64,000 nucleotides of DNA from Parasedimentitalea huanghaiensis (GCF_009753675.1 NZ_WQLV01000016.1:50049-114048); one strand, 5' to 3'. Counted from the first letter of the stretch, positions 18,998-28,023 are shown. The notes: a model not told the origin generated them from the sequence alone. Translations and numbers: made by a program.

Positions 18998-19197
18998 AGT
19001 CTGGATGGTTCTCGGTACGCCATAGGTAATCCGGGATGAAAAGGGAACACGGTGCGGTGTAGCCATCAGGCGCCAAATCCGTGACTGCCCCCGCAACTGT
19101 AAGCGGCGAGCGACCTGTCAAGACCACTGGGCTAACCACCCCGGGAAGGTGACAGAGAGCTTCGACCCGTGAAGTCAGGAGACCTGCCATCTGGATT
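18998..19197 (+). ncRNA. Cobalamin (AdoCbl) riboswitch
   Basis: All conserved blocks are present in order: GGGAACACGGTGCGG (19043-19057), AAATCC then GTGACTGCCCCCGCAACTGTAAGCGG split over 19076-19106, and the B12-box segment AGTCAGGAGACCTGCC (19173-19188). The closing P1 helix forms between AGTCTGGATGG (18998-19008) and CCATCTGGATT (19187-19197). It lies about 110 nt upstream of the first gene of a four-gene importer operon, so the operon is expected to be shut down when cobalamin is plentiful. Confidence 0.95.
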
Positions 19198-19280
19198 CAA
19201 CTCAACCCAGGCGGGGAGCCTGGACGGAGGCCAGATATGGTTACGACAGCATATGCTGAACACATGACAGGTTTCTTCAT

Positions 19281-19304
19281 GCCCCCGCACTTTCGCGGAG
19301 GGCG
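19281..19304 (+). promoter_or_regulatory. Shine-Dalgarno-sequestering hairpin (riboswitch expression platform)
   Basis: GCCCCCGC (19281-19288) pairs with GCGG and GGGC (19295-19303) around one bulged A, leaving the 6-nt loop ACTTTC. The right arm contains the ribosome site GGAGGG (19297-19302), which sits 4 nt before the ATG at 19307. This is the layout of a translational off-switch: ligand-bound riboswitch would let this stem form and hide the ribosome site. Confidence 0.65.
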
Positions 19305-19306
19305 AC

Positions 19307-19714
19307 ATGAGCCGACCCAATTCCCACAGAATTACTGTTTGCACGTCGTGCAGACACACCAACGATCTATGCCGGTCCGGTTATGAACTGATCGAGCAGC
19401 TGCGCAGCGCAATTGCTGCAGCGGGAAATATTGTTTCAGAAGACTTCGAAATTTCGGGGACTGCCTGCATGACAGGCTGCAATCGGCTGTGCACCGTAGC
19501 CTATCACGGCAGCCGCAAGGCGGCATATCTGTTTGGTGACATCGATCCAGATCAGGACATCAAGGATCTGGTGGACTATGCCCGCGAGCCTGCAATGCAG
19601 CATAGTGGTTGGTGTTCCGCGTTGGACCACTCCGAAAAGCCACTCGAGTCTTCGCTGCTCCGAGTACCCTCCGCTGTCATTGCGCTAGAGGAAAGTACGG
19701 AACTCTTGTCATGA
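19307..19714 (+). CDS. DUF1636 family cysteine-rich protein (thioredoxin-like ferredoxin fold)
   Basis: 135 aa, no signal peptide. Cysteines at 12, 15, 22 (VCTSCRHTNDLC) and at 54, 58, 62 (ACMTGCNRLC) followed by YLFGDIDPDQ. The C-x9-C plus C-x3-C arrangement recalls thioredoxin-like [2Fe-2S] ferredoxins, and the whole matches the DUF1636 group often found beside cobalt/B12 genes. It is the first gene behind the cobalamin riboswitch, with the sequestered ribosome site, and overlaps the ATPase gene by 4 nt (ATGA). Function is not known; a metal- or cobalamin-handling role is an inference from context. Confidence 0.75.
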   Translation: MSRPNSHRITVCTSCRHTNDLCRSGYELIEQLRSAIAAAGNIVSEDFEISGTACMTGCNRLCTVAYHGSRKAAYLFGDIDPDQDIKDLVDYAREPAMQHSGWCSALDHSEKPLESSLLRVPSAVIALEESTELLS

Positions 19715-20505
19715 ATGGGGCCGAACTGCGCGTTGAAAACGTCAGCTGGTCTCCATCTCGGCATGCCGAGCCTATCCTGCACCAAACATCGTTTAGCCTA
19801 GCGGCCGGGCGCGTTTTGGGCGTGGTAGGGCCAAATGGAGCAGGCAAGTCCACCTTGCTTCGGCTCTTGTATCGCTTCAACAAACCCTCTTCTGGCCGCA
19901 TATTGGTTGGCGGCGACAATCTATGGTCATTACCGCCCCGTACAGCCGCCCGCCGTGTTGCGGCCGTTCTACAGGAGCACCCCACGGATTTTGCTTTGAC
20001 TGTCCGCGAGATCGTCAATTTGGGGCGCCTCCCGCATCGAGCGGGTTTCACGACGTCTGATCAGCTATGCCACCGGACTGTCGATGATGCGCTGCACCGA
20101 CTGGACCTATTCCAGCTTGGACATCGCCAGTTTAGCACCCTGTCCGGCGGTGAACGTCAGCGAGCCATGGTGGCGCGAGCACTGGCACAGAACCCTCAAA
20201 TCTTGGTTCTGGATGAACCAACCAACCACCTCGATATTCGCCACCAGTTGGAAGTCTTGCGCCTGATCCACGACCTGAACATGACCATCGTAACGTCATT
20301 ACACGACCTGAACATGGCCGTTGGTGTCTGCGACGAAATCCTGGTGCTGAAGCAGGGTCACCCCTTGGGGTTTGGCCCTCCTGCCCAATTGCTGAATGCC
20401 AGCTTGGTATCAGAGGCTTTTCGGGTTGATGCCCGACAGGAAAACCTCAGCCCAAGTAACACCCCGCATTTTTCCTTTCACTTACCAAACCAACCAGAGA
20501 GATAA
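19711..20505 (+). CDS. Cobalamin/iron-chelate-type ABC transporter ATPase (BtuD/FecE-like)
   Basis: 264 aa. Walker A GPNGAGKST at 40-48, Q-loop VLQEHPTDFALTVREIVNLGRLPH, signature TLSGGERQRAMVARAL, Walker B ILVLDEPTNHLD, H-loop TSLHDLNMAV. The IVxLGRxPH segment is typical of FecE/BtuD. The ATG at 19711 overlaps the stop of the DUF1636 gene, so an upstream in-frame start at 19609 is rejected. With the riboswitch upstream, its cargo is most likely cobalamin or a corrinoid precursor. Confidence 0.88.
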   Translation: MNGAELRVENVSWSPSRHAEPILHQTSFSLAAGRVLGVVGPNGAGKSTLLRLLYRFNKPSSGRILVGGDNLWSLPPRTAARRVAAVLQEHPTDFALTVREIVNLGRLPHRAGFTTSDQLCHRTVDDALHRLDLFQLGHRQFSTLSGGERQRAMVARALAQNPQILVLDEPTNHLDIRHQLEVLRLIHDLNMTIVTSLHDLNMAVGVCDEILVLKQGHPLGFGPPAQLLNASLVSEAFRVDARQENLSPSNTPHFSFHLPNQPER

Positions 20506-20510
20506 CCCCG

Positions 20511-21446
20511 ATGAAAACCGCACTCTCCACTTTAGCCCTGGTTATTACAGCCAGCAGCGCCATAGCCGATACCACAGTCCAGAGCTGCAATCGCAATGTG
20601 ACCTTTGCTACCCCCCCAAAGGCTGCCGTTTCAAATGACGTTAATCTGACCGAAATGATGCTGGTCCTTGGACTCGCTGACCGCATGGTCGGATACACTG
20701 GTGTTTCCGGGTGGAAAACGCTGGACGCAAAGATGCGCACCGGTATCAAGGAACTTCCCGAGCTGTCAGCCAAATATCCAAGCAAAGAAGTGCTGATCGG
20801 AGCTGATGCCGACTTCTTCTTTGCTGGCTGGAACTATGGCATGAAAGTCGGCGGTGAAATCACGCCTGAGACACTCGATCCATTTGGTATCCAGGTTTAC
20901 GAATTGACTGAAAGTTGCATTCACATTGGCGGCAAGCCCAAGGTCAGCATGGACGACATGTATAATGATCTGTTGAATCTGGGCCGTATTTTTGATGTCG
21001 AGGCCAAGGCAGAAGCTCTGGTCGATGCATACAAGGCCGAACTGGACAGCTTCACTAGCGAGCTGAAAGAGGGCCCCGAGCCCTTGCGTGTCTTTGTCTA
21101 CGACAGCGGCGAAGAAGCCCCCTTTACTGCCGGTCGCTATGCCATGCCCACCGCCTTGATCGAAGCTGCCGGCGGTATCAACATCATGAGTGATTTCGAA
21201 AAAAGCTGGGCCAAGGTGACCTGGGAGGAGGTGGTTGAGCGCAATCCCGAAGTGGTGGTGATCGTGAATTATGGTGACGTAACAGCGGCACAAAAACGCG
21301 AATTCATGATGTCGAACCCGGCCTTTGCAGGGATCGACGCTGTTCAGAACGATCGATTCACGGTGCTGGAGTATGTCGAAGCCACCCCCGGCCCGCGTAA
21401 CATACAGGCGATCAAGTCTCTCGCCTCATCTTTCTGGGGACACTGA
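20511..21446 (+). CDS. Cobalamin/iron-chelate-type periplasmic binding protein (BtuF-like)
   Basis: 311 aa. Signal peptide at 1-19 (ALSTLALVITASSAIAD). The class III binding-protein fold is shown by NLTEMMLVLGLADRMVGYTG, PSKEVLIGADADFFFAGW, and the C-terminal WEEVVERNPEVVVIVNYGD. It starts 5 bp after the ATPase stop and ends 3 bp before the permease, without the hairpin seen after other binding-protein genes here. It would deliver corrinoid to the permease in the inner membrane. Confidence 0.87.
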   Translation: MKTALSTLALVITASSAIADTTVQSCNRNVTFATPPKAAVSNDVNLTEMMLVLGLADRMVGYTGVSGWKTLDAKMRTGIKELPELSAKYPSKEVLIGADADFFFAGWNYGMKVGGEITPETLDPFGIQVYELTESCIHIGGKPKVSMDDMYNDLLNLGRIFDVEAKAEALVDAYKAELDSFTSELKEGPEPLRVFVYDSGEEAPFTAGRYAMPTALIEAAGGINIMSDFEKSWAKVTWEEVVERNPEVVVIVNYGDVTAAQKREFMMSNPAFAGIDAVQNDRFTVLEYVEATPGPRNIQAIKSLASSFWGH

Positions 21447-21449
21447 CGG

Positions 21450-22499
21450 ATGACCGACATAGGCCTGGCCAGACCCAGTTCTCTATCCCCCGACAGGCGA
21501 TTGGGCCCGGTCATCATTGGCGGCTTGCTGATACTGCTTATGTCGGTCAGCGTCGCAGTCTCAGTGGGGGCAATATCTGTCCCCATCACCACAGTTTGGG
21601 GCGTCATCGCGAACAAGTTGTCGCCGGGCCTGATTGATCCGGATTGGTCGCAGGGCCGGGCGGCAATTGTTTGGGACATCCGCTTTCCACGCGCATTACT
21701 GGCTGTGATGGTGGGGGCTGGGCTGGGGCTGGTGGGGGCCTCTTTACAGGCAGTGACACGTAACCCTTTGGCCGATCCGCACCTGTTGGGTATCTCTTCT
21801 GGCGGCGCTTTTGGCGCAATTCTGGCCCTTTTACACACCGGGCTGTTTCTGGGTCTGCTAACCGTTCCTCTCATGGCTTTTGTCGGCGCATTGAGTGCGA
21901 CTTTGTTGGTACTGGCGGTCTCCCGGTTTTCTGGCGCGGCCAGCGCAGATCGATTGGTGCTAGTTGGTGTCGCCGTGTCGTTCATCATCATGGCTGGGGC
22001 AAATATTTTGATCTTTCTCGGCGACCAGCGCGCCACTCATACAGTAGTCTTCTGGATGCTGGGAGGTCTGGGCCTGGCGCAGTGGTCTCATCTGGCCTAT
22101 CCGCTTGTGATTCTCACCTTTTGTAGTGGGTGGCTCTGGCTCCGCAGTCCTGACTTGAACGCCATGACCATCGGTGATGAAACAGCCACAACCTTGGGCA
22201 TTCCAGTAGCGCGGTTTCGCCTCGAAGTGTTTGTGACCGGCGCACTGATCACCGGGGTCATGGTCGCGTTCTCAGGCATTATCGGCTTTGTCGGCCTGAT
22301 GGTGCCCCATATTGTGCGCTTGCTGGTGGGTGGCGATTATCGAAGAGTGCTACCTGCTTCGGCGCTGTTTGGTGCCATTTTCCTACTTTGGGCTGACATT
22401 GTGGCGCGGACCATTATGGCACCGGAAGACATGCCAATTGGCATTGTGACTGGCCTGATCGGTGGGCTGTTTTTTGTTTGGGTACTGGGGCGAAAATAG
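21450..22499 (+). CDS. FecCD/BtuC-type ABC transporter permease
   Basis: 349 aa with about ten membrane segments, as in BtuC. Landmarks: RFPRALLAVMVGAGLGLVGASLQAVTRNPLADPHLLGISSGGAFGA and the C-terminal GFVGLMVPHIVRLLVGGDYR loop that meets the ATPase. It is the last gene of the riboswitch operon, ending just before a bidirectional terminator. Function: corrinoid translocation across the inner membrane (inferred from the riboswitch); an iron-chelate cargo cannot be excluded from sequence alone. Confidence 0.9.
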   Translation: MTDIGLARPSSLSPDRRLGPVIIGGLLILLMSVSVAVSVGAISVPITTVWGVIANKLSPGLIDPDWSQGRAAIVWDIRFPRALLAVMVGAGLGLVGASLQAVTRNPLADPHLLGISSGGAFGAILALLHTGLFLGLLTVPLMAFVGALSATLLVLAVSRFSGAASADRLVLVGVAVSFIIMAGANILIFLGDQRATHTVVFWMLGGLGLAQWSHLAYPLVILTFCSGWLWLRSPDLNAMTIGDETATTLGIPVARFRLEVFVTGALITGVMVAFSGIIGFVGLMVPHIVRLLVGGDYRRVLPASALFGAIFLLWADIVARTIMAPEDMPIGIVTGLIGGLFFVWVLGRK

Positions 22500-22517
22500 T
22501 ACCCCAAAGCCACCAGG

Positions 22518-22548
22518 CACGGGCGGGCCCAATAGCGTTCCGCCCGTG
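22518..22548. terminator. Bidirectional terminator between the B12 importer and dnaE2
   Basis: CACGGGCGG (22518-22526) pairs perfectly with CCGCCCGTG (22540-22548), with a 13-nt loop and TCTTTG on the + side. It lies in the 58-bp gap between two convergent genes. Confidence 0.75.
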
Positions 22549-22557
22549 TCTTTGCAC

Positions 22558-25500
22558 TCAATGGAAATCTCGACTTGGAAAGAGCCTCTTTGCCTGTTCA
22601 CGAGGATGGCGGGCTGTCTTAACCGGGGCTTGTCGGGGGGCGTCATCGGCTTGCGGCAAGGTGATACCAATTGCGCTGTCCATTGGGTGCCCAAGGTCGC
22701 TAAGGTGATGCGACAGATCCTCGATATTCTGCGCAATAAGATGCACTACGATTCCTTCCCGTTGCAAATATCCGGTGACCCGCAAAAGCCGCCCCCCCAT
22801 GACACTGCGCCGGAACTGCTTATAGACCTTTGCCCAGATCACCACATTGGATACACCGGTTTCATCCTCAAGCGTCAGGAATACGACCCCAGAGGCAGTA
22901 CCGGGCCTTTGACGTGTGATAACCAACCCGCAAACACTGGTGCGGCCAAGTGGTGCAGTTGCCAGCGCTGCATGAGTGGTCAGATCGGGTATATTGGGGC
23001 GTAGCAATTCCATCGGGTGAGCCCGCAGCGACAGGCGCATCGCGACGTAATCCTCAACCACCTCTTCTCCCAGGTTCATAGTGGGCAGGGTCACGTTAGG
23101 CTCACGGATACCTTCCCCTTCAAATGGATCATTAAACAGCGGCAATGGGGTTTGTGCCCGCAGCGCCTTGACCCGCCACAGTGCATTGCGCCGTCCCAGC
23201 CCCATATCGCAAAAGGCATCCGCTTCGGCCAACCGCTCCAGCGCTGCGGGTTTCAACCCAGCCCGCAACCAAAGGCTTTCGGGATCTGGATAACCATTGC
23301 CGCGTGCCGCTACGATCCAGACGGCATCTTCCTCCCGAAATCCCTTGATCTGACGGAACCCAAGCCGCAGCGCCAATGTATCATCAGCGCGGCGCTCCAG
23401 CGTATTGTCCCAGGCGCTATTATTGGCGCAAATTGGCCGAACTTCGATTTGGTGTTCACGGGCATCTCGTACGATCTGAGCCGGAGCATAAAACCCCATA
23501 GGCTGGGAGTTGAGCAAAGCACAGGCAAACACCGCAGGATGATGGCATTTCAACCAGGCTGAGACATAGGCCAACAGGGCAAAAGCCGCCGCATGGCTTT
23601 CAGGAAAGCCATATTCAGCAAAGCCTTCGAGTTGAGAGAAACAGCGGTCTGCAAAATCGGGTTCATAACCACGATCCAGCATGCCGCGCACAAACCGCTC
23701 CTTGAATGTGCCAATTGTCCCCATTCGTCGAAACGTCGCCAAAGAACGCCGCAGGCGATCCGCCTCCTCCGGGCTGAACCCAGCGGCAACCACGGCAATC
23801 TGCATCGCCTGCTCCTGAAACAGCGGCACCCCCATGGTTTTGCCTAACACCTGCTCCAGCTCGGGCGATGGGTAATGCACCGGTTCTTTGCCTTGTCGAC
23901 GGTTGATATAGGGATGCACCATGCCCCCCTGGATCGGGCCGGGACGAACAATGGCGACCTCAATCACCAAATCATAGAACTCGCGCGGTTTCATTCGGGG
24001 CAGGAAATTCATCTGCGCACGGCTTTCGACCTGAAACACCCCAATCGCATCAGCGACACATAACATGTCATAGGTCGCTTTGTCCTTTGTAGGGACCGTG
24101 GCAATGGAATAGTTTGCCCCGCCATTCTGAGCAATCAGATCAAAACTTTTGCGAATACAGGTCAGCATCCCGAGGCTCAGAATATCAATCTTGAGAATGC
24201 CCAGACTGTCGATGTCATCCTTGTCCCACTCAATTACCGTGCGATCCTCCATCGCGGCATTCTCAATCGGGCACATCTCATCCAGTCGCGCATTGGTGAC
24301 AATGAACCCGCCTACGTGTTGTGACAGGTGGCGAGGGAAACCGATGATCTCACCAATCAACCGGATGGTCTGTGCAAGACGGCGATTATTCAGATCCAGC
24401 CCCAGCTCGCGGATGCGTTCAGGATCGGCGCCCCCATTGGACTGCCCCCAAATCTGTCCCGACAAATTGGCGGTGACATCCTGCGACAGCCCCATGACCT
24501 TGCCAACCTCGTTGATCGCCGCCCGCGAGCGGAAATGAATCACAGTGGCGCAGAGACCAGCCCGGTGGCGGCCATACTTTTTGTAGATATGTTGGATCAC
24601 CTCTTCACGGCGCTCGTGTTCAAAATCGACATCAATATCCGGTGGTTCGCCACGATGTTCTGACACAAACCGTTCAACAACCATGGTGATGGTCTCTGGG
24701 CTGACATCGGTGATGCCAAGGAGATAACACAGGATGGAATTGCCAGCGGACCCACGCCCCTGGCATAGAATTCCCTGCGATCTGGCAAATTGCACGATGT
24801 CATGCACGGTTAAGAAATAGGCCGGGAACTTCAATTTCTCGACCAGCGCCAGTTCCTTTTTAACCTGCGCCTGGGCTTTTTCTGGCGCGCCTTCAGGGTA
24901 GCGACGCACCAGCCCTTCAGCCGCCAACCGGGCCAATCGCGCCTGTGGAGCCTCGCCTTGTGAAATCTCGTCCGGGTATTCATAGGAAAGCTGTGACAGG
25001 CAAAACCCACAGCGTGCCGCAATCTCCAACGTACGTCGGAGCGCGGCAGGATGCCGGTGAAAAACCCGCTCCATATCCCCTGCACCTTTCAGACGGCGTT
25101 CCCCATTAGGCAGGGCACGGGTGCCAATTTGATCAATGGTGATATGTTCACGCATACAGGTCAGCACATCGGCCAGTTGGCGGCGCTTGGCATGGTGCAT
25201 CAAGACATCTCCAACCGTCACCATTGGCGCCGCGACGCGTAGAGAAAGGTCCATGCAGCAATCCAAATACGCCTGATCAGCCCCGTTATATTTAGGCGCC
25301 GCACCCAAAAATATATGACCAGGATAGCGGTTCACTGCCGCCTGAATATGCTGAACTGTATTTGGTGCACCAAGCCCCTTCTGCGGTAAGGCAATCAGGA
25401 TGATCCCTGTACAACCCTCCAGCATATCCTGCATGTCCAGGTGGCACTCCCCTTTCTCTGCCCGTCTTTTTCCGAGTGTTAAAAGGCGCGACAATCGTGC

Positions 25501-25785
25501 ATAGGCAGGGCGATCCTGCGGCAGGGCAATCCAATCCACCGCACTGTCACGTAGCACCAGACGGCACCCAACAATCAGCTTGGGCAAGGGCACAGCCGGA
25601 CCTGCGTCACGGCGCAATTCCTTAAGCGCCGAATAGGCCCGCACCACGCCGGCCAGAGAATTCCGATCGGTAATAGCGATGGCTTCCAAGCCAAGCTCAA
25701 CAGCGCGAGTGACCAGTTCCTCGGGATGAGATGCCCCTGTCAGGAAAGTAAAATTTGAGGTGACACACAGTTCTGCGTAGCTCAT
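22558..25785 (-). CDS. dnaE2: Error-prone DNA polymerase III alpha subunit DnaE2 (ImuC)
   Basis: 1075 aa, shorter than replicative DnaE. Domains: PHP (YAELCVTSNFTFLTGASHPEELV at the N-terminus), polymerase palm with GRGSAGNSILCYLLGITDVSP and PDIDVDFEHERREEVIQHIY, a helix-hairpin-helix region, and an OB fold (RTSVCGLVITRQRPGTASGVVFLTLEDETG). The ATG at 25785 starts MSYAELCVTSN and overlaps the end of imuB (ATGA); upstream in-frame starts are inside imuB. It is the catalytic polymerase of the ImuA-ImuB-DnaE2 lesion-bypass complex. Confidence 0.95.
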   Translation of the reverse strand: MSYAELCVTSNFTFLTGASHPEELVTRAVELGLEAIAITDRNSLAGVVRAYSALKELRRDAGPAVPLPKLIVGCRLVLRDSAVDWIALPQDRPAYARLSRLLTLGKRRAEKGECHLDMQDMLEGCTGIILIALPQKGLGAPNTVQHIQAAVNRYPGHIFLGAAPKYNGADQAYLDCCMDLSLRVAAPMVTVGDVLMHHAKRRQLADVLTCMREHITIDQIGTRALPNGERRLKGAGDMERVFHRHPAALRRTLEIAARCGFCLSQLSYEYPDEISQGEAPQARLARLAAEGLVRRYPEGAPEKAQAQVKKELALVEKLKFPAYFLTVHDIVQFARSQGILCQGRGSAGNSILCYLLGITDVSPETITMVVERFVSEHRGEPPDIDVDFEHERREEVIQHIYKKYGRHRAGLCATVIHFRSRAAINEVGKVMGLSQDVTANLSGQIWGQSNGGADPERIRELGLDLNNRRLAQTIRLIGEIIGFPRHLSQHVGGFIVTNARLDEMCPIENAAMEDRTVIEWDKDDIDSLGILKIDILSLGMLTCIRKSFDLIAQNGGANYSIATVPTKDKATYDMLCVADAIGVFQVESRAQMNFLPRMKPREFYDLVIEVAIVRPGPIQGGMVHPYINRRQGKEPVHYPSPELEQVLGKTMGVPLFQEQAMQIAVVAAGFSPEEADRLRRSLATFRRMGTIGTFKERFVRGMLDRGYEPDFADRCFSQLEGFAEYGFPESHAAAFALLAYVSAWLKCHHPAVFACALLNSQPMGFYAPAQIVRDAREHQIEVRPICANNSAWDNTLERRADDTLALRLGFRQIKGFREEDAVWIVAARGNGYPDPESLWLRAGLKPAALERLAEADAFCDMGLGRRNALWRVKALRAQTPLPLFNDPFEGEGIREPNVTLPTMNLGEEVVEDYVAMRLSLRAHPMELLRPNIPDLTTHAALATAPLGRTSVCGLVITRQRPGTASGVVFLTLEDETGVSNVVIWAKVYKQFRRSVMGGRLLRVTGYLQREGIVVHLIAQNIEDLSHHLSDLGHPMDSAIGITLPQADDAPRQAPVKTARHPREQAKRLFPSRDFH

Positions 25786-27248
25786 GCAAACTCTCCCTGC
25801 ACAAACCATCCCGGTTTCTGGGGGGTATAAAACAACCACAAACGGCGGCCCTGTTTGGTGTCTACCTTCCAGTAATCACGCAGCCCCGAGCTCCAGTTTT
25901 CATCGGCAAGCCACCACTCAGGCGCAATCCGTTCTGGTCCGGTTGCCTTTCCTGTCGCAAATGACATCCGACGCCAGCGAAACCGTTCAGGGGGGCGCTT
26001 GCCAACCCCTGCAATTGCCTCAGGCGGGAACAGGTGCAAAGGACGCGGACGTTGTGCAAACCAGGGACCCTCGGGGGTGGAATAGGCCGCGGGCGCAATG
26101 ATAAAACTGTGTTCTGGGATATGGCTATCCGCGGGCAGGAAACGTTGTACGTTTTCCAACCCGATCCGTGTGCCTATCCGCGTTATCAAATCGTCCAACC
26201 TATCCTTATTTTGATTGCCAACATGGCTCATTTGCTGAACCGGAAGCGGTTCAACTCCAATGGCCTCAAGACGAAGTTGATCAATTCCATACCCCGCATC
26301 CGCCTGCCCTACTCCACGCTCGAATAATGGCAAAATACGCGCGGCATCCCGCAGAGGGCGCGCCAACCGTAATTCAACCTGCTGGCTCGCCTGATCAACG
26401 CGACGCAATGTAAGTTGCAAAACCCGCGCGCCTTTTTCATCCTTCTTCAACTTGCTGCAAAGTTGCTCCAGCAGGCGCTCGGTTCCAGCCATCACATCCG
26501 CGCTCAAACCAATTGGCTCGGGTAGTGTCATGCGCACCCCGTAATGAGCGGGCGGGCGCAGTGGCGAAATGTCCTCAGGCAACTCCCCCAGTGCCTGATC
26601 CAATCGGTGCAGGACCTCTTTGCCAAAGCGTCGCGTCACTGTGGCGCGCGGCAAGGCAATCAGATCTGCAATCTGCTGCACCCCAAGCCGCTGCAGGGCA
26701 ACCACGGTTTTTTCCTCGAGTCGCAGCGCGGCAACCGGCAGTGACGCTATCTGCTCCGGCGTAGCGCCTTCCTCAGCCATGGTTCTACCAAAATGTGCCA
26801 ACCCCCAAGCCGCCCCACGCGTATCACCCAAGCCAATGCGCACAGTTATCCCTGCTCGGGCCATCCGAAGGCGCATATCAGCCAGCATCGCGGCCTCACC
26901 GCCGAACAAATGCGCCGACCCTGCAATGTTGAGCACCAAGCCATCCGCCCCGTCGAGGCCAACCCAGGGACAGTACCGCCCCGCCCACCGAGCTAAAATT
27001 CGCAGAAAATACCGGTCAGCCTCAGGATCCGCAGGGCAGCTTCTTAGACTGGGGCAAAAGGCGCGTGCATCCGAAAACCCCATGCCACGCTGCAATCCCA
27101 TCTGTTCAGCCTGTGCATTCAAGCAATAAATCCGGTCACTATTGCCTTGGTGTTGAATCAGTGCAAAAGGCGCATCAATCGGCTGTGTCCGTCCAACCCG
27201 TTCACTGGGAAGCCTTGGAAACCACAATGATACGACGCGTTTGCGCAT
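25782..27248 (-). CDS. imuB: ImuB, catalytically inactive Y-family polymerase homologue
   Basis: 488 aa. It has the Y-family layout (VVSLWFPRLPSERVGR at the N-terminus, helix-hairpin-helix LQRLGVQQIADLIALPRATVTRRFG near residue 200) but lacks the catalytic acidic residues: the first motif is SLWFPRLP rather than HxDMDxFF, and the DE pair is replaced in the VGLDGADGLVLN region. ImuB proteins are adaptors that bind the sliding clamp and DnaE2. Start overlaps imuA by 47 nt with AAGG 4 nt before the ATG; end overlaps dnaE2. Confidence 0.92.
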   Translation of the reverse strand: MRKRVVSLWFPRLPSERVGRTQPIDAPFALIQHQGNSDRIYCLNAQAEQMGLQRGMGFSDARAFCPSLRSCPADPEADRYFLRILARWAGRYCPWVGLDGADGLVLNIAGSAHLFGGEAAMLADMRLRMARAGITVRIGLGDTRGAAWGLAHFGRTMAEEGATPEQIASLPVAALRLEEKTVVALQRLGVQQIADLIALPRATVTRRFGKEVLHRLDQALGELPEDISPLRPPAHYGVRMTLPEPIGLSADVMAGTERLLEQLCSKLKKDEKGARVLQLTLRRVDQASQQVELRLARPLRDAARILPLFERGVGQADAGYGIDQLRLEAIGVEPLPVQQMSHVGNQNKDRLDDLITRIGTRIGLENVQRFLPADSHIPEHSFIIAPAAYSTPEGPWFAQRPRPLHLFPPEAIAGVGKRPPERFRWRRMSFATGKATGPERIAPEWWLADENWSSGLRDYWKVDTKQGRRLWLFYTPQKPGWFVQGEFA

Positions 27249-27756
27249 CCCACCTTACATCCCATGCAGCCAATGTTCCCGATTTGTTCTTTGTAATTTC
27301 CCAGCGCTGCAGAGTCGAGTCCTGCTGATCAAAAACTGGGGCGCAACGCCAGCGGGTTTCCGCAGCGTTGTTACCCTGACCTTCGGGAATAATGCACAGC
27401 CCGGTGCTTTCTCCTGTTTGCGCCGCCAGTTGCAACCGCCGCCCCGCAGTGAAGCTAAGCGGTTGGCGAAGTTCAATCACCACCAAGTTTACCACGCCAG
27501 ATCGCAGCGCCTCTTCGGCCACCGCCAGACTATCTGTCTGATCTTTCGTTTTGACCCGCAGCAGGTTTTGCGGATCCATATAGGTAGAAAACCCTATGGG
27601 GTTGATGTGCCCCGCAAGCCAATCCTCACAAATCCAAAGGACAGCCCCGCCCAAATACCCCCCCAAAGCAAAGGCAAATGATTGCGCATTTGGGAGACAA
27701 ATCTCATGGGTTCGGCCCGTGCGTAGCGGGAAATTTTGAAAGAAACTGGTGGTCAT
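27202..27756 (-). CDS. imuA: ImuA, RecA-like mutagenesis protein
   Basis: 184 aa, the short alphaproteobacterial ImuA form. RecA-like core without a clear Walker A: FALGGYLGGAVLWICEDW, then MDPQNLLRVKTKDQTDSLAVAEEALRSG and VVNLVVIELRQPLSFTAGRRLQLAAQTGESTGLCII. ImuA helps recruit DnaE2 and ImuB to damaged DNA. First gene of the imuA-imuB-dnaE2 operon, with AGGA 7 nt upstream. GTTC half-sites lie upstream (27802-27828) but with non-standard spacing, so SOS control cannot be confirmed by eye. Confidence 0.88.
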   Translation of the reverse strand: MTTSFFQNFPLRTGRTHEICLPNAQSFAFALGGYLGGAVLWICEDWLAGHINPIGFSTYMDPQNLLRVKTKDQTDSLAVAEEALRSGVVNLVVIELRQPLSFTAGRRLQLAAQTGESTGLCIIPEGQGNNAAETRWRCAPVFDQQDSTLQRWEITKNKSGTLAAWDVRWDAQTRRIIVVSKASQ

Positions 27757-28023
27757 CTTTGTATCCTACACACAAACTTCGCAAGTTACCCTACACTGGT
27801 AGTTCCCGTTCTAAAACTAGTGGTGTTCAAAGGTAAAATCCTCTTGGCAACATGACTGAGGAAAATTGTGAATGCAAACCCCGGGGCTTTAACAAAGCTC
27901 AGTAAACTTCATCCCAATTGTTAGGTCGCATCCGACTTGAGTTAGGCCACAGCTGCGCGCCTCCACTCTGACAGTCTTGTTGAAAATGGCTCTCTCTCAT
28001 GACAACCAGTCAGCCAGTCTAAA
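27757..28023. other. Intergenic stretch between imuA and the uronate operon
   Basis: 267 bp between the divergent-side start of imuA and the 3' end of uxaA. It should hold the imuA promoter (27757-27850) and the end of the uronate transcript. Three GTTC words (27802, 27808, 27825) are present but not at the 7-bp spacing of alphaproteobacterial LexA boxes. No gene or strong hairpin seen. Confidence 0.6.

Noticed and set aside
21344..22036. 230-codon minus-strand frame opposite the FecCD permease
   Set aside because: Composition and position show it is the shadow of the permease gene.
22558..25785. Replicative DNA polymerase III alpha (DnaE1)
   Set aside because: Length near 1075 aa and position behind imuA-imuB identify the error-prone DnaE2 type.
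27802..27828. LexA box upstream of imuA
   Set aside because: GTTC words are 2, 13 and 19 bp apart, not the 7 bp needed; not claimed as a feature.
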